DNA from: DASZBX01 sp035943635
GTDB taxonomy: Bacteria > Actinomycetota > Actinomycetes > Streptomycetales > Catenulisporaceae
Length of the DNA stretch: 64,000 bases
NCBI GenBank assembly: GCA_035943635.1
Contig: DASZBX010000124.1
Location: 49,062 to 113,061, forward strand
Reading direction: 5' to 3'
Position numbers and translations under genes: made by a program. Numbering within the stretch: position 1 is the stretch's first letter; every line of letters begins with the position of its first letter. The notes beneath the pieces were generated by a model. The model saw nothing but the letters and a program-made list of their open reading frames with translations. It had not been told where the DNA came from and ran no database searches. Shown here piece after piece: positions 13,830-22,130 of this stretch.

Positions 13830-15695
13830 CTAGTTGACGTTCAGCGCGTTGTCGTCGTCCACGAAGGAGGTCTGTAGGGAGGAGTTCTCCTTGCCGGTGA
13901 ACTTCAGCGTGACGGTCTGGCCGATGTACGGGGCCAGGCTGTAGGAGTGCTGGGTGTAACCGGTGTTGTGGTTCAGATTCGAGAACGTCGCCAGGGTACC
14001 GAGCACCGTGCCGCCGGAGTTCAGGACCTGGACCGTGAGGGTGTCATGTGTGGAGGTGGTGGTCGTCTCGGCCGTGTCGATGTGCAGCCAGAACGAGAAG
14101 GTCGCGGTCTTGCACGTCGACGGGATCGTGACGGACTGGGCGAGGGTGTCGGTGTGGGTGGTGCCGTAGCCATCGAGCCAGGCCAGGTACGATCCGCTGT
14201 GGGCGGCCTCGCCGGCGGAGCTGTCGTTGAGCACACCGGCCGTCGAGGTCCACGGCGTGATCGCGCCGGTCTCGAAGCCCGGGTTGCCGATCAGCTGGGC
14301 CGCGGTGCATCCGCCACCGCCGCCCGAGGTGCTGATGGTCCAGGTGAACGAGGCTGATCCGGTGGCGCCGGTGGTGTCCTTGGCGGTCGCGGTCACCGTG
14401 TAGGTGCCGGCGGTGGTCGGGGTGCCGGAGATCAGGCCGCTGGTCGAGATGGACAGGCCGGCCGGCAGGCCGGCGGCCGAGTAGGTCAGGGTCTGGCCGG
14501 AGGCCGAGTCGGTTGCCGAGATCTGGAGCGAGACGGCCGTGCCGACGGTGCCGGTCTTGCTGCCCGGGTTGGTCACGGTCACGGTGTTGCCGCCGCCGCC
14601 GGGATTCGTGACGATCGGGTGGGACACCTCGCAACCGCCCGCGCCGCTGTTGAAGTCGTTGGCGTAGGTCGATTGGACCGCGAACGTGCCAGTGGTCAGC
14701 GAGAGGTTCTGCGAGGCGCCCTGGCCGGAGGAGATCCAGGCGCACAGGTCGCCGTTCTCCTCGCCGCCGGAGTTCGTCCAGCCTCCGGCCGGGTTCTGGT
14801 CGGTGATGGTCTCGGCGTATTCGTGCCCGTTGACGATGGAGAAGCCGTCGAGCGTGCCGGGCGAGTTGACGAAGCCCTGGCCGCAGCCGGAACCCTGGTC
14901 GGCCACGTACGGCATGTTGGTGAAGGCGATGTCACCGTAGGGCGAACTCGCCGCGCCGCCGGAGAGGGTCGAGTCCCCGTTGTAGTCGTGCCAGGCGCAG
15001 AAGCCCTGGGTCGTCCAGTTGTCCGGGTTGGTACCGGTGGGCGAGAGGATGTCGTACTGGGTGTCGCGATTGGATGCCGCGGTCGTGTTGCCGAAGTGCG
15101 CGGCCGCGCTGATCGCCTCGAGGGCGAGCTGGTGCCCGCTGGCGGTCTGCGGCGAGGCGGTGGAGGTGTCCTCCCACACGCCGGCCAGCGCGCCGCCGGT
15201 CGGGTAGGCGACATGCTCTGTGTCGGATGCCGGGCAGCTCGTCGCGCCGGTCGACACTCCGTCGCAGTACTGGGTCATCACGCCGGACCAGGTCTCGTTG
15301 CCGGTACCCAGGCCCTTGAAGAACTCCTGCAGGTAGGGCGCGGCGCCGTCCGGGTCGCCGGACAGGGTGGTGTCGCCGCTCGCGTTCGTCGAGGCGCTGC
15401 CCCACTGCGAGCCGTAGAAGACCAGGTAGACCTTCTCGTGGCCGGTGGTGACGCCGATGCCGTCGATTCCGCCGCCGTAGGCGAGGTTGTTCGAGGAGGC
15501 GGCCGGGGTGGCGGAGGTGTTGGTCAGGGTGTGGCCGAGCATCGGTTCGATGCCGTGCCGGTAGGGCGCGTCCACAGTGGTCGGGTGGGGCTGGGCGGTG
15601 GTGGCCTGGGCCACGCCGCTGAACGCGATCATGCTTCCGGTGAGCAGCGCGACGGCAGCGCGCGCCGAGTTCCGGGCATGGTGGTGGGGTATCAC
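13830..15695 (-). CDS. Large secreted protein with HEYAE peptidase-like motif and Ig-like domain
   Basis: 621 residues from GTG 15695 (AGAAGGG upstream). A signal peptide covers about residues 1-32 (VALLTGSMIAFSGVAQA). The N-terminal 340 residues contain VYLVFYGSQWG and, near residue 290, NGHEYAETITDQNP followed by GGEENGDLCAWI; an HExxE...TDP...GE.xDLC arrangement is typical of secreted proteins with a metalloprotease-like or EXORDIUM-like fold, so a Zn-dependent protease is possible but unproven. Then comes a putative Ig (He_PIG) domain (GTVGTAVSLQISATDSASG, LSISTSGLISGTPTTAGTYT) and a C-terminal jelly-roll-like module (NPGFETGAITPWTST) that could bind carbohydrate. It is the only gene on this strand here, with its own promoter region upstream. 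Confidence 0.8.
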   Translation of the reverse strand: MIPHHHARNSARAAVALLTGSMIAFSGVAQATTAQPHPTTVDAPYRHGIEPMLGHTLTNTSATPAASSNNLAYGGGIDGIGVTTGHEKVYLVFYGSQWGSASTNASGDTTLSGDPDGAAPYLQEFFKGLGTGNETWSGVMTQYCDGVSTGATSCPASDTEHVAYPTGGALAGVWEDTSTASPQTASGHQLALEAISAAAHFGNTTAASNRDTQYDILSPTGTNPDNWTTQGFCAWHDYNGDSTLSGGAASSPYGDIAFTNMPYVADQGSGCGQGFVNSPGTLDGFSIVNGHEYAETITDQNPAGGWTNSGGEENGDLCAWISSGQGASQNLSLTTGTFAVQSTYANDFNSGAGGCEVSHPIVTNPGGGGNTVTVTNPGSKTGTVGTAVSLQISATDSASGQTLTYSAAGLPAGLSISTSGLISGTPTTAGTYTVTATAKDTTGATGSASFTWTISTSGGGGGCTAAQLIGNPGFETGAITPWTSTAGVLNDSSAGEAAHSGSYLAWLDGYGTTHTDTLAQSVTIPSTCKTATFSFWLHIDTAETTTTSTHDTLTVQVLNSGGTVLGTLATFSNLNHNTGYTQHSYSLAPYIGQTVTLKFTGKENSSLQTSFVDDDNALNVN

Positions 15696-16048
15696 GGGCT
15701 ATTGTCCCTTCTGGGGGCATGACGGCAGCGCGCGATGACGACGGGTACCGCTGTCTTTGTCCGACAGTCGCCGCCGGCGGAGGATCGCCCCGCCGGATGT
15801 CGAGTGCACTGGCCGTGGTGGTGTGGTCGGGGTCTGGCCGCTGTGGCCGAGGGGTGGGTCCCTTCGGCCGCCGAATCAGGATCCGGATATGCCAGACGCC
15901 CTGCTCCGGTCGACGTCGACGGCGACCAAGAGCATTGATGGGAGGTTATGGGCGCGACCACCGGCGGTCAACGTGATCCCGGCCGGTGAATTCGGGCTCT
16001 TCGTCTACTTGACGAGTTCCTCCGGCCGCTCTATGGCGCGCCGGAGAA
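15696..16048. other. Intergenic stretch without a supported gene
   Basis: These 353 bases separate the divergent start of the secreted protein from the end of a lipoprotein gene. Open frames here have no ribosome site and no recognisable sequence. The promoter of the secreted protein should be in the left part; I see no convincing -35/-10 pair. Confidence 0.4.
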
Positions 16049-16621
16049 TTAGCCTTCGATGATGACCGTCAACCGGTACGAGCCCTGCCCGGGTGCGCAA
16101 GCCATGGCCTCGCCGCAGGAGGTGCGCAGGCCGCTGAGCACGGCGGTCCCGTCCCGGCCGGCCCGGAACACGTGCACGAACAAGCCGCACCCGCCCCCGG
16201 GGACGCGCGTGCTGCCGCACAGGCCGGCGACGTCGGGCAGCGGAAGGGACGCGGGGGTCGGTTCGGCGACCAGCGTGCCGGGGGCCGAGTTCGAGACCGG
16301 CCCCCAGTAGGAGGAGAAGAGGAACACGGCGACCTGCTGACCGGACCGGACGGTGACCTGGCCCGCGCCACCCGGTTCGGCGACGTCCACCGTGCCCGCC
16401 GGTGCGGACGGCAGGACGACCGGCCCGGCGATTCCCGGCGTGGGGCGGCCGGTGGCGTGCGGCCCGGGCCCCTGTGCGCCCGCCGCCGGCGAGCCCGGTG
16501 CGGAGCCGCCGGCCGTCGGCCGGGTGGACGTGCACGAGGCCGCGAGCGCCATGACCAGCGCGGCGGCCAGGGCCGTGGTGTGCGGTCGGATTCGGTCTGA
16601 ACCGGGCTTCCGGGTTCTCAT
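16049..16621 (-). CDS. Lipoprotein of unknown function
   Basis: 190 residues from ATG 16621 (AAAGAG upstream); GTG 16636 is an alternative. A lipoprotein signal peptide (HTTALAAALVMALAASC) puts the lipidated Cys at about residue 30. After an Ala/Gly/Pro-rich linker comes a compact beta-rich domain of about 120 residues with four Cys (GLCGSTRVPGGGCGLFVHVF, TSCGEAMAC). No enzyme motif is visible. It lies 100 bases downstream of the LuxR-type gene on the same strand and could share its transcript. Confidence 0.75.
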   Translation of the reverse strand: MRTRKPGSDRIRPHTTALAAALVMALAASCTSTRPTAGGSAPGSPAAGAQGPGPHATGRPTPGIAGPVVLPSAPAGTVDVAEPGGAGQVTVRSGQQVAVFLFSSYWGPVSNSAPGTLVAEPTPASLPLPDVAGLCGSTRVPGGGCGLFVHVFRAGRDGTAVLSGLRTSCGEAMACAPGQGSYRLTVIIEG

Positions 16622-16720
16622 CGAGGGCTCTTTCACGGTTGTCGGACTGTGCGGGAGCGTATTTCCGTTCCCCGGTGGACGGCTGGTCGCGGCTCGGCGC
16701 CGCCCGCTGCCCCGGCGCGC

Positions 16721-17242
16721 TCAGTCGGGGAGCAGGCCGAGTCTGCGGGCCGCGAGCACTGCCGCGGTCCGGTTGTCCACGGCGAACTTGATGTAGAGCC
16801 GGGTCAGGTGTGCCTTGACGGTCGACTCGGACACGAAGAGCCATCGGCTGATCAGCCGATTGGACTGTCCCAAGGCGACGAGAGCGAGGATCTGTGCCTC
16901 GCGCTCGGTCAGGGCGACCCGGGAGTCCGGGCCGGCCGGCCGCGGGGCGGACACGGGCCGGGCCGGCCGGATCGTCAGGCGGTTCAGGCAGTCGAGCAGC
17001 GCGTCGTCGACCTGGGTGAAGAGCCGGGCGCTGATCTGCCCGGGCGGCGGCTGCGGATCGGCCGGCCGCTGCTCGCGGTCCGATCCGGGGCGGTCGGTCG
17101 CGTCTTCGCCGGCCTGTTCCTGCGCCGTCGGGGCCAGCAGGCCGGCCAGCGAGCGCAGCCGGTCGGCGGCCTGGTCCCCGGTGGCGACCAGGACGAGCAC
17201 CGCGGCGGGTCCGTCGGCGTTCGGCGGCGACTTCGCGGACAC
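16721..17242 (-). CDS. LuxR-type regulator with C-terminal helix-turn-helix
   Basis: 173 residues from GTG 17242, chosen for the strong AGGAGG five bases upstream; the frame is open to 17350. The C-terminal 60 residues are a LuxR/NarL helix-turn-helix (LTEREAQILALVALGQSNRL, FVSESTVKAHLTRLYIKF). The N-terminal 110 residues show no receiver domain (no phospho-acceptor Asp motif) and are Ala/Pro-rich, so the input signal is unknown. The following lipoprotein gene may be in the same operon. Confidence 0.82.
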   Translation of the reverse strand: MSAKSPPNADGPAAVLVLVATGDQAADRLRSLAGLLAPTAQEQAGEDATDRPGSDREQRPADPQPPPGQISARLFTQVDDALLDCLNRLTIRPARPVSAPRPAGPDSRVALTEREAQILALVALGQSNRLISRWLFVSESTVKAHLTRLYIKFAVDNRTAAVLAARRLGLLPD

Positions 17243-17936
17243 GGCGCCTCCTGGCTGATGCCGGAGGCGATGGCCCGCCTCGGACTCCGGGTGTATTTCC
17301 GAGTCTGGCTTGCCGATGCCCGGATTCCGGCTCAGAACTTCTTCAGCCAAGGTTAAGGTTTTGCGCTGTGTCGCAGATCACTCATCCACCTGCACCAGCT
17401 GTCAGCGCCCTGCGCACACGGAGCCGCGCAAACGAAGCGCCTCACGGCGCACTGCCGGCATTCACGGTACGAAGGGCTGCCTCACCGCGAAGGTCCAGCG
17501 GTCCAGCACGTGTCAGTGGTCTTGCCGATGCCTCCAGGACCGGCGACAACATCCCAGCGAACCTGGCCCGGTGCTTGGTGCGCCTTCCGATCGCCCGGCA
17601 CTCGGATACGCGAACCCTACTCGGCCGCCTCCGCCGACACGTCGAGCGGCTCGGGAACACCGGGTCTGCGGCCGTGTTCATCGCTTTGCACCAGTCATTC
17701 GAGCTGGGGTTGGTGCGACCGTGGGATACATACGTCGTCTCCGCCATCGGTGCCGGACTCCATTGGGGATCCTTGTGTTTTCGGCACGCGTAACTGCGGC
17801 CGCTTGTCGCAAGTGACATATCAGGGCCCGACTTCGTCGGTGATGCCGGGCCCGACGAATGTGACAGTCTCACGCGTCACGCCGTCCCACGGAGTTCGGT
17901 GCGCGATCCTGGGCACTGCTCCTCATCCTGGTCGTC
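17243..17936. other. Degenerate intergenic region before a sensor kinase
   Basis: No intact gene is supported in about 690 bases. On the minus strand, 17515-17541 encodes GPGGIGKTT preceded by VRWDVVA, a P-loop such as found in NB-ARC/STAND ATPases, but the frame is closed shortly on either side, so it is at most a scrap of an ATPase gene. The right end (17865-17936) is in frame with the following kinase but contains no start codon. Confidence 0.4.
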
Positions 17937-18809
17937 GTGGTGGGCTATCTGGCACTGCGCGGACCCGTGACCGCAGCGGCGGCCGGTGTGGCGACGATTG
18001 CGGCCGGTTTCACCGAGAACACCGTCGTCTATCCGGTCGACGCGTCAGTGAACCTCGCCCAGCAGACCGCGCAACTGGCACTGTGGCTGGCTATGGCGTG
18101 GGTCTTGGGCTACGCGCTGTGCAAGCGGCGCGAGTACGCCGTCGCGCTGCGCGAGCAGAGCGCGGCACGAGCCCTGATGGCCGAGCGATTGCGGATCGCG
18201 CGCGAACTGCATGACAGTGTGGCCCACAGCATCGGGATCATCGCGGTCTTGGCCGGCGCCGCCAACCGTGTCTTCGATACCCAGCCCACCCAGGCCCGGC
18301 AGGCGCTCGACAGCATCGAGACCACCAGCCGTGAAACGCTCACCGGCCTGCAGCGCATGCTCAGTGCCCTGCGACGGGCCGAGCCCGACGACACCACCCC
18401 GCAGGCGGCCCCGCTGGAGCCCGCAGACAGCCTCGCCGACCTCGAAAAGCTGGCTGCCCGCGCTGCTGACGCCGACGTCCACGTCGAGGTGACCTGGCGG
18501 GGAACGCGACGGTCCCTGCCCCCGGAGGTCGACCTGACCGCATTCCGCATCATCCAGGAGGCGGTGACGAACGTGGTGCGCCACTCCGGTACGCGGGCAT
18601 GCCGGGTGGACGTCGGCTTCGAACCCGGCGAACTGTCGATCGAGATCCTCGACGACGGTCACGGCCCGATCCATCCGCGCACGGCCGACGCCGCGGGCGG
18701 GCTCGGCCTGCTCGGCATGCGCGAACGCGTCGCGCTGCTCAGCGGCCGGTTCGCTGCCGGCCCGCGGCCCGAGGGCGGATTCCGGGTCGACGTCAGGCTC
18801 CCGACGTGA
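17937..18809 (+). CDS. NarL/DesK-type sensor histidine kinase, N-terminus probably truncated
   Basis: 290 residues from GTG 17937. The H-box IARELHDSVAHSIG (His92) is of the HisKA_3 type, followed by an ATPase domain with FRIIQEAVTNVVRHSG and GLGLLGMRERV. Only two membrane helices precede the kinase core, whereas relatives normally have four or more. The frame is open back to 17865 and encodes hydrophobic residues (WALLLILVVVVGYLALRG) without any start codon, so the original N-terminus seems to have been lost. It ends in a GTGA overlap with the response-regulator gene. It may still signal, or be a decaying gene. Confidence 0.8.
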   Translation: MVGYLALRGPVTAAAAGVATIAAGFTENTVVYPVDASVNLAQQTAQLALWLAMAWVLGYALCKRREYAVALREQSAARALMAERLRIARELHDSVAHSIGIIAVLAGAANRVFDTQPTQARQALDSIETTSRETLTGLQRMLSALRRAEPDDTTPQAAPLEPADSLADLEKLAARAADADVHVEVTWRGTRRSLPPEVDLTAFRIIQEAVTNVVRHSGTRACRVDVGFEPGELSIEILDDGHGPIHPRTADAAGGLGLLGMRERVALLSGRFAAGPRPEGGFRVDVRLPT

Positions 18810-19462
18810 CCATCCGGGTCATCCTGGTCGACGACCAGCCGCTGATCATCGTGGGGTTGCGCATGGTCATCGCCGACACACCCGACATCAAGGTGGCCGG
18901 CGAAGCGGGCAACGGCCGCGACGCGCTGCACCTGATCCGCACGCTGCGGCCCGACGTCGTCGTCATGGACATCCGCATGCCCGGCATGAACGGCATCGAA
19001 GCCACCCGCCTGGCCACCGCCGAGCCCCACCCGCCGAAGGTCCTGGTGCTGACGACGTTCGACGACGACGAGTACGTCTACGGCGCGCTGCGTGCCGGAG
19101 CCAGCGGATTCCTGCTGAAGAACATGGCGCTGGAGGACATCCTCGGGGCGATCAGCATCGTCGCCGCCGGAGACGCGCTGATCGCACCCAGTGTGACCCG
19201 CAGGCTCATCGCCGACTTCGCCGGACGGCCCGACACCGCGCCGGCAGCGCCCGGCGTCATCGACGGCATCACCGATCGAGAACGCGAGGTACTGGCCCTG
19301 GTCGGACAGGGCCTGTCCAACACTGAGATCGCCGAGAAGCTGGTCATCAGCGCCGCCACCGCCAAGACCCACGTCGCCAGGCTCTTCGCGAAACTCGATG
19401 CGCGCGACCGCGTTCACCTGGTCATCGCCGCGTATGACGCAGGCCTGATTCCCCGACGCTGA
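18806..19462 (+). CDS. NarL-family response regulator
   Basis: 218 residues from GTG 18806, overlapping the kinase stop by four bases. The receiver domain has the acidic pocket (VDDQ), phospho-acceptor Asp55 (VVMDIRMPG), Thr (LTTFDD) and Lys (FLLKN). The C-terminal LuxR-type helix-turn-helix starts near residue 150 (ITDREREVLALVGQGLSNTE, ISAATAKTHVARLFAKL). Partner of the preceding kinase. The relic of an ABC permease just downstream suggests this pair once controlled an ABC transporter. Confidence 0.92.
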   Translation: MTIRVILVDDQPLIIVGLRMVIADTPDIKVAGEAGNGRDALHLIRTLRPDVVVMDIRMPGMNGIEATRLATAEPHPPKVLVLTTFDDDEYVYGALRAGASGFLLKNMALEDILGAISIVAAGDALIAPSVTRRLIADFAGRPDTAPAAPGVIDGITDREREVLALVGQGLSNTEIAEKLVISAATAKTHVARLFAKLDARDRVHLVIAAYDAGLIPRR

Positions 19463-19490
19463 AACTCAGCGTGGTCCGGCCCCTGGTGCG

Positions 19491-19597
19491 TCACTCGGCG
19501 CGCAACGCCGCGAACGGCCTTGCGCGGGCGGCCCAGATTGCGGGAAGCAGTGCACCGAACAGTGCGATGGCGAGCGCTCCGAGGGAGAGCAGGGCGA
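19491..19597 (-). pseudogene. 3' relic of an FtsX-like ABC permease gene
   Basis: On the minus strand, ending at the TGA 19491-19493, the frame encodes LALLSLGALAIALFGALLPA then IWAARARPFAALRAE, the typical last helix and tail of FtsX/MacB-type permeases. It stops matching at about 19597, where an unrelated plus-strand gene fragment begins, so the rest of the permease was lost at a recombination point. Confidence 0.6.
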
Positions 19598-20011
19598 GCC
19601 GTGTTCAACCTGTCCGACCCCGACTCGAACGAGGTGGTTCCGGCCGGCGACACCCGATTCGGCGGCGACGTGCTGCTGACCAGCCAGGGCGACGGGGAGA
19701 TGATCTTCCTGTATCGCCCCGCCGCGTCGGACCAGCGCACCACGGTGCTCAACCTCACCACCCAGATCGACGACACCGCGTTCCCGACCGGCTGCGGCAC
19801 GCTCTACGTCGTGGACGGCACGCTCAACGAGGTCGTTGCGATCACCGGTGACTTCCACCGCGGCCAGGTCTTCAGCGCCGTGCCCAGCGACTCGACCGTG
19901 ATCCCGGGAAACCTCGCCACCGTGGACCTGGGCACGGGCACCGTCACCGCGTTCGGGTCGGGCTTCAGTAACCCCAAGGGCCTGCTGTTCGTTGCGGGCG
20001 AGGACGATTGA
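19598..20011 (+). pseudogene. 5'-truncated gene for a secreted beta-propeller-like protein
   Basis: From about 19598 the frame encodes a plausible protein end: NLSDPDSNEVVPAGDTRFGG, GTLYVVDGTLNEVVAITG, ATVDLGTGTVTAFGSG and NPKGLLFVAGE, which reads like blades of an NHL/SMP-30-type propeller. No start or signal peptide belongs to it; the frame runs back into the antisense permease relic. It is cut at the same junction as that relic. Confidence 0.5.
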
Positions 20012-20093
20012 CCGGCCGGAAGGTAGTGGGATCCCGGCTGGTCGCCAGCCGAGACCGACACCCTAGTGCAGCGCCGCGTTGATCCTGCGGGGG

Positions 20094-20347
20094 TCATGTG
20101 GCTTTGAGCGGGGTGTCGTCGTAGGTCCAACGGTAGGGCTTGGCGTCGTGCTCGTCGTAGGCCGTGACGAACTCGTCGATCGTGTGAGCGAGGTTGTCAG
20201 GGGAGGCGAATTGGCCTCGGCGCACCACCCGCCGGGTGAGCGTGGAGAAGAAGATTTGCACCTGGTTTAGCCACGAGGCGTGTGTTGGGGCGTGGTGGAC
20301 GAGTAACCGGCGATGGGAGGCCAGCCAGGCGGACGCCAACTCGATCG
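20094..20347 (-). pseudogene. C-terminal fragment of an IS630-family transposase
   Basis: The minus-strand frame ending at 20094 encodes LVHHAPTHASWLNQVQIFFS, TLTRRVVRRGQFASPDNL and the tail TIDEFVTAYDEHDAKPYRWT, characteristic of the last third of IS630 DDE transposases (the WLNQVExFFS block carries the final acidic position, here replaced by Gln-Ile). The N-terminal two thirds are missing. Confidence 0.75.
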
Positions 20348-20460
20348 CTGGTCCGGGTGCTGGTCCGGGACCCGGCGAAGGCGAAGGCACGGCCGGATGC
20401 GGGCGCGCACGTCGTGTTCGGCGACCTGGAGGTGCCGGCGAGCATCGATGCGGCGATGAC
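20348..20460 (+). pseudogene. Captured fragment of an NmrA-type NAD(P)-binding protein gene
   Basis: The plus strand encodes LVRVLVRDPAKAKARPDAGA then HVVFGDLEVPASIDAAM, which corresponds to the second strand and following region of NmrA/azoreductase-like Rossmann proteins (typical form VRALVRDPxKA...VVxGDLxDPxSLxxA). It lies between the two arms of the IS630-derived element, with no start or remaining domains. Confidence 0.6.
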
Positions 20461-20546
20461 AGCCTACGACGAGCATGACGCCAAGCCCTACCGATGGACC
20501 TACGACGGTAGCCACACGACCCCCGCAGGATCAACGTGGCGCTGCA

Positions 20547-21347
20547 CTAGCCGACTTCTTCCAGGCCCGCCGTCTCCTGGACGTCGGACCTGGTGACCGC
20601 CAGGTAGGCGACCATGGCCAGAATCATGACGCCGAGCACGACCGCCACCAGGCCGTCGCCGAAGCCCATGCCGCTGGACGCTCTAGACTTGCCCAGTCCG
20701 TCGGCCATCGAGGCGCCCAGCGGCCGGGTGACGACATAGGCGAACCAGAAACTGAGCACCGCGTTCCACCGCAACCACCGGTACCCGATGACCGGGACCA
20801 GGATGAGTCCGGCGAACAGGGCGGCCGAGGGGAAGTACCCCAGGCGCAGGGTGTAGGCGGTGAAGTCGCCCAACGCCGTGCCCAGCGCGAACGTGGCCAC
20901 CACCGCGGCCCAGTAGAACGCCTCGCGCCCGGGTGTGTCGATGCTGTGGATCGACAACGTCCCCTCGGTCCGGTACCAGGAGACGAAGACCGCGACCAAA
21001 GCCACGGCGTACAGGGTGGTGGTGGCCGTGTACGGCACCCTCAGCGCCACGTGCAGCACGTCGGCCGCCATGGTGCCGAACACGCCGACCATCACCACCG
21101 CGAACCAATACCTCCAGGGACCGTACTTGGCCGCCCGGAACTGCAGGACCAGGGCCAGGACGAACCCGGCGAACCCCAGGACGACCGCGATCTCCGGGGC
21201 CATGGCGTTGACCAGGTAGTCCGATGTCGCCTCGCCCATCGCCGTCGACAATGCCTTGATGACCCAGAACGCGGCCGTGATCTGGGGGACGCGCAGCGCC
21301 CCGCGCATGGTCAGCCGGGCGCGGGAGTGGCGTGCCGTCATACTCAT
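20547..21347 (-). CDS. COG4705-type polytopic membrane protein
   Basis: 266 residues from ATG 21347 (ATG 21341 is an alternative). At least seven hydrophobic segments are visible. The N-terminal VPQITAAFWVIKALSTAMGE and ATSDYLVN motif and the later FWFAYVVTRPLGASMADG are features of the uncharacterised membrane-anchored protein family COG4705, found in many actinobacteria and proteobacteria. No function is established. The TAG stop lies within the CTAG at the right end of the IS630-derived element, so the insertion kept the reading frame intact. Confidence 0.82.
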   Translation of the reverse strand: MSMTARHSRARLTMRGALRVPQITAAFWVIKALSTAMGEATSDYLVNAMAPEIAVVLGFAGFVLALVLQFRAAKYGPWRYWFAVVMVGVFGTMAADVLHVALRVPYTATTTLYAVALVAVFVSWYRTEGTLSIHSIDTPGREAFYWAAVVATFALGTALGDFTAYTLRLGYFPSAALFAGLILVPVIGYRWLRWNAVLSFWFAYVVTRPLGASMADGLGKSRASSGMGFGDGLVAVVLGVMILAMVAYLAVTRSDVQETAGLEEVG

Positions 21348-21883
21348 GCCGACACCTTACGACACCTGTGCGGTCCACAGCGTCAGCGGTCCGCCGGGCG
21401 TGGGACGTGCCCGGCGGCGGTCACCTGGCACGGCCGCGTCACCATGATCGGCAACGAGCGGCGCACGAGCCCGTCCTTCCGCTGCAGCCGGGCCTAAGCG
21501 CCGCTGACCTGGCTCTTCCTCCCCGGGCTGATAGTCTGTAGCCTGAGCTTCTCTCTCGACCCCCGGCCCTTTCAGCCGGGCTGACTTTGAGGGCAGACCC
21601 GGGCCGGGCCCACACCTCGTCGTCGCCGGCCGAGTGTTCGCCGACGGTACCCGGATCGCTGCGATCTGAATCCGTCCTCGGCAGCCGGGCCGTGTGTTTC
21701 CGGGTCGATAGTCCGGCTCAGGGTAGTCCGGAAGCGTCCAGGCGGTCGATGAAGCTGGGTTTGCGCTGGTGAACAGTGCGTAGCGCGGCTAGGCGTCGGC
21801 CGAAGGCAGTCGGGTCCCCGCCGCGCAGGCTGAGCTTCTCGAGGTCCGGCAGGAGCGTGACCGCGCTCTCATGGGCGCTGGCC
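21348..21883. other. Intergenic region without a supported gene
   Basis: Apart from the promoter expected just upstream of the COG4705 gene, I see no gene here. On the minus strand 21718-21870 encodes LLPDLEKLSLRGGDPTAFGR and ALRTVHQRKPSFIDRLDASG, which looks like real but unidentified protein sequence cut off on the upstream side. Confidence 0.35.
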
Positions 21884-22003
21884 TTCTTTGCCGCGATCGA
21901 CACCGACGACCGGTTCGTGCTCTGCTGCAACCCCGAACAGGCCGACCGCGACGGCGCCGTCCGCCTGGTCGCCCAGCTGGAAGAGGCGATCGCCGCCCCA
22001 TGA
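21884..22003 (+). pseudogene. C-terminal scrap of an IS1634/IS4-type transposase
   Basis: The frame ending at 22003 encodes DTDDRFVLCCNPEQADRDGA and RLVAQLEEAI. The RFVLCxNPEQAxRD pattern resembles the segment found as RFVLCHNLDQAIRYAAKRSE in the transposase fragment at 25333-25830. Only about 40 codons are left. Confidence 0.45.
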
Positions 22004-22130
22004 GTCCTCGGCGAAACCGACGACCCACCTAGACACACGCCTGTTCTCTAGCTGAACCACCATCCCCGCAGGCCAACGCACCTTTTCACTCACTAGACAG
22101 AACCCTGATCTGTCGAACGCGGGCCAGGAC

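Larger units (their letters stand above)
20063..20550. mobile_element. IS630-derived composite element with long inverted arms
   Basis: The left arm (from CTAGTGCAGCGCCGCGTTGA at 20063) and right arm (ending GTGGCGCTGCACTAG at 20550) are imperfect inverted repeats of roughly 90 bases that include not only the terminal repeat but also the last codons of an IS630 transposase (YDEHDAKPYRWTYD is encoded at both ends). Between the arms are a longer piece of the transposase and a fragment of an NmrA-type gene. The element ends in CTAG on both sides, the IS630 target. It cannot make an active transposase. Confidence 0.7.

Noticed and set aside
17515..17541. P-loop GPGGIGKTT on the minus strand
   Set aside because: The surrounding frame is closed within a few dozen codons and no Walker B or further domain is found, so it was not listed as a gene, only mentioned as a scrap.
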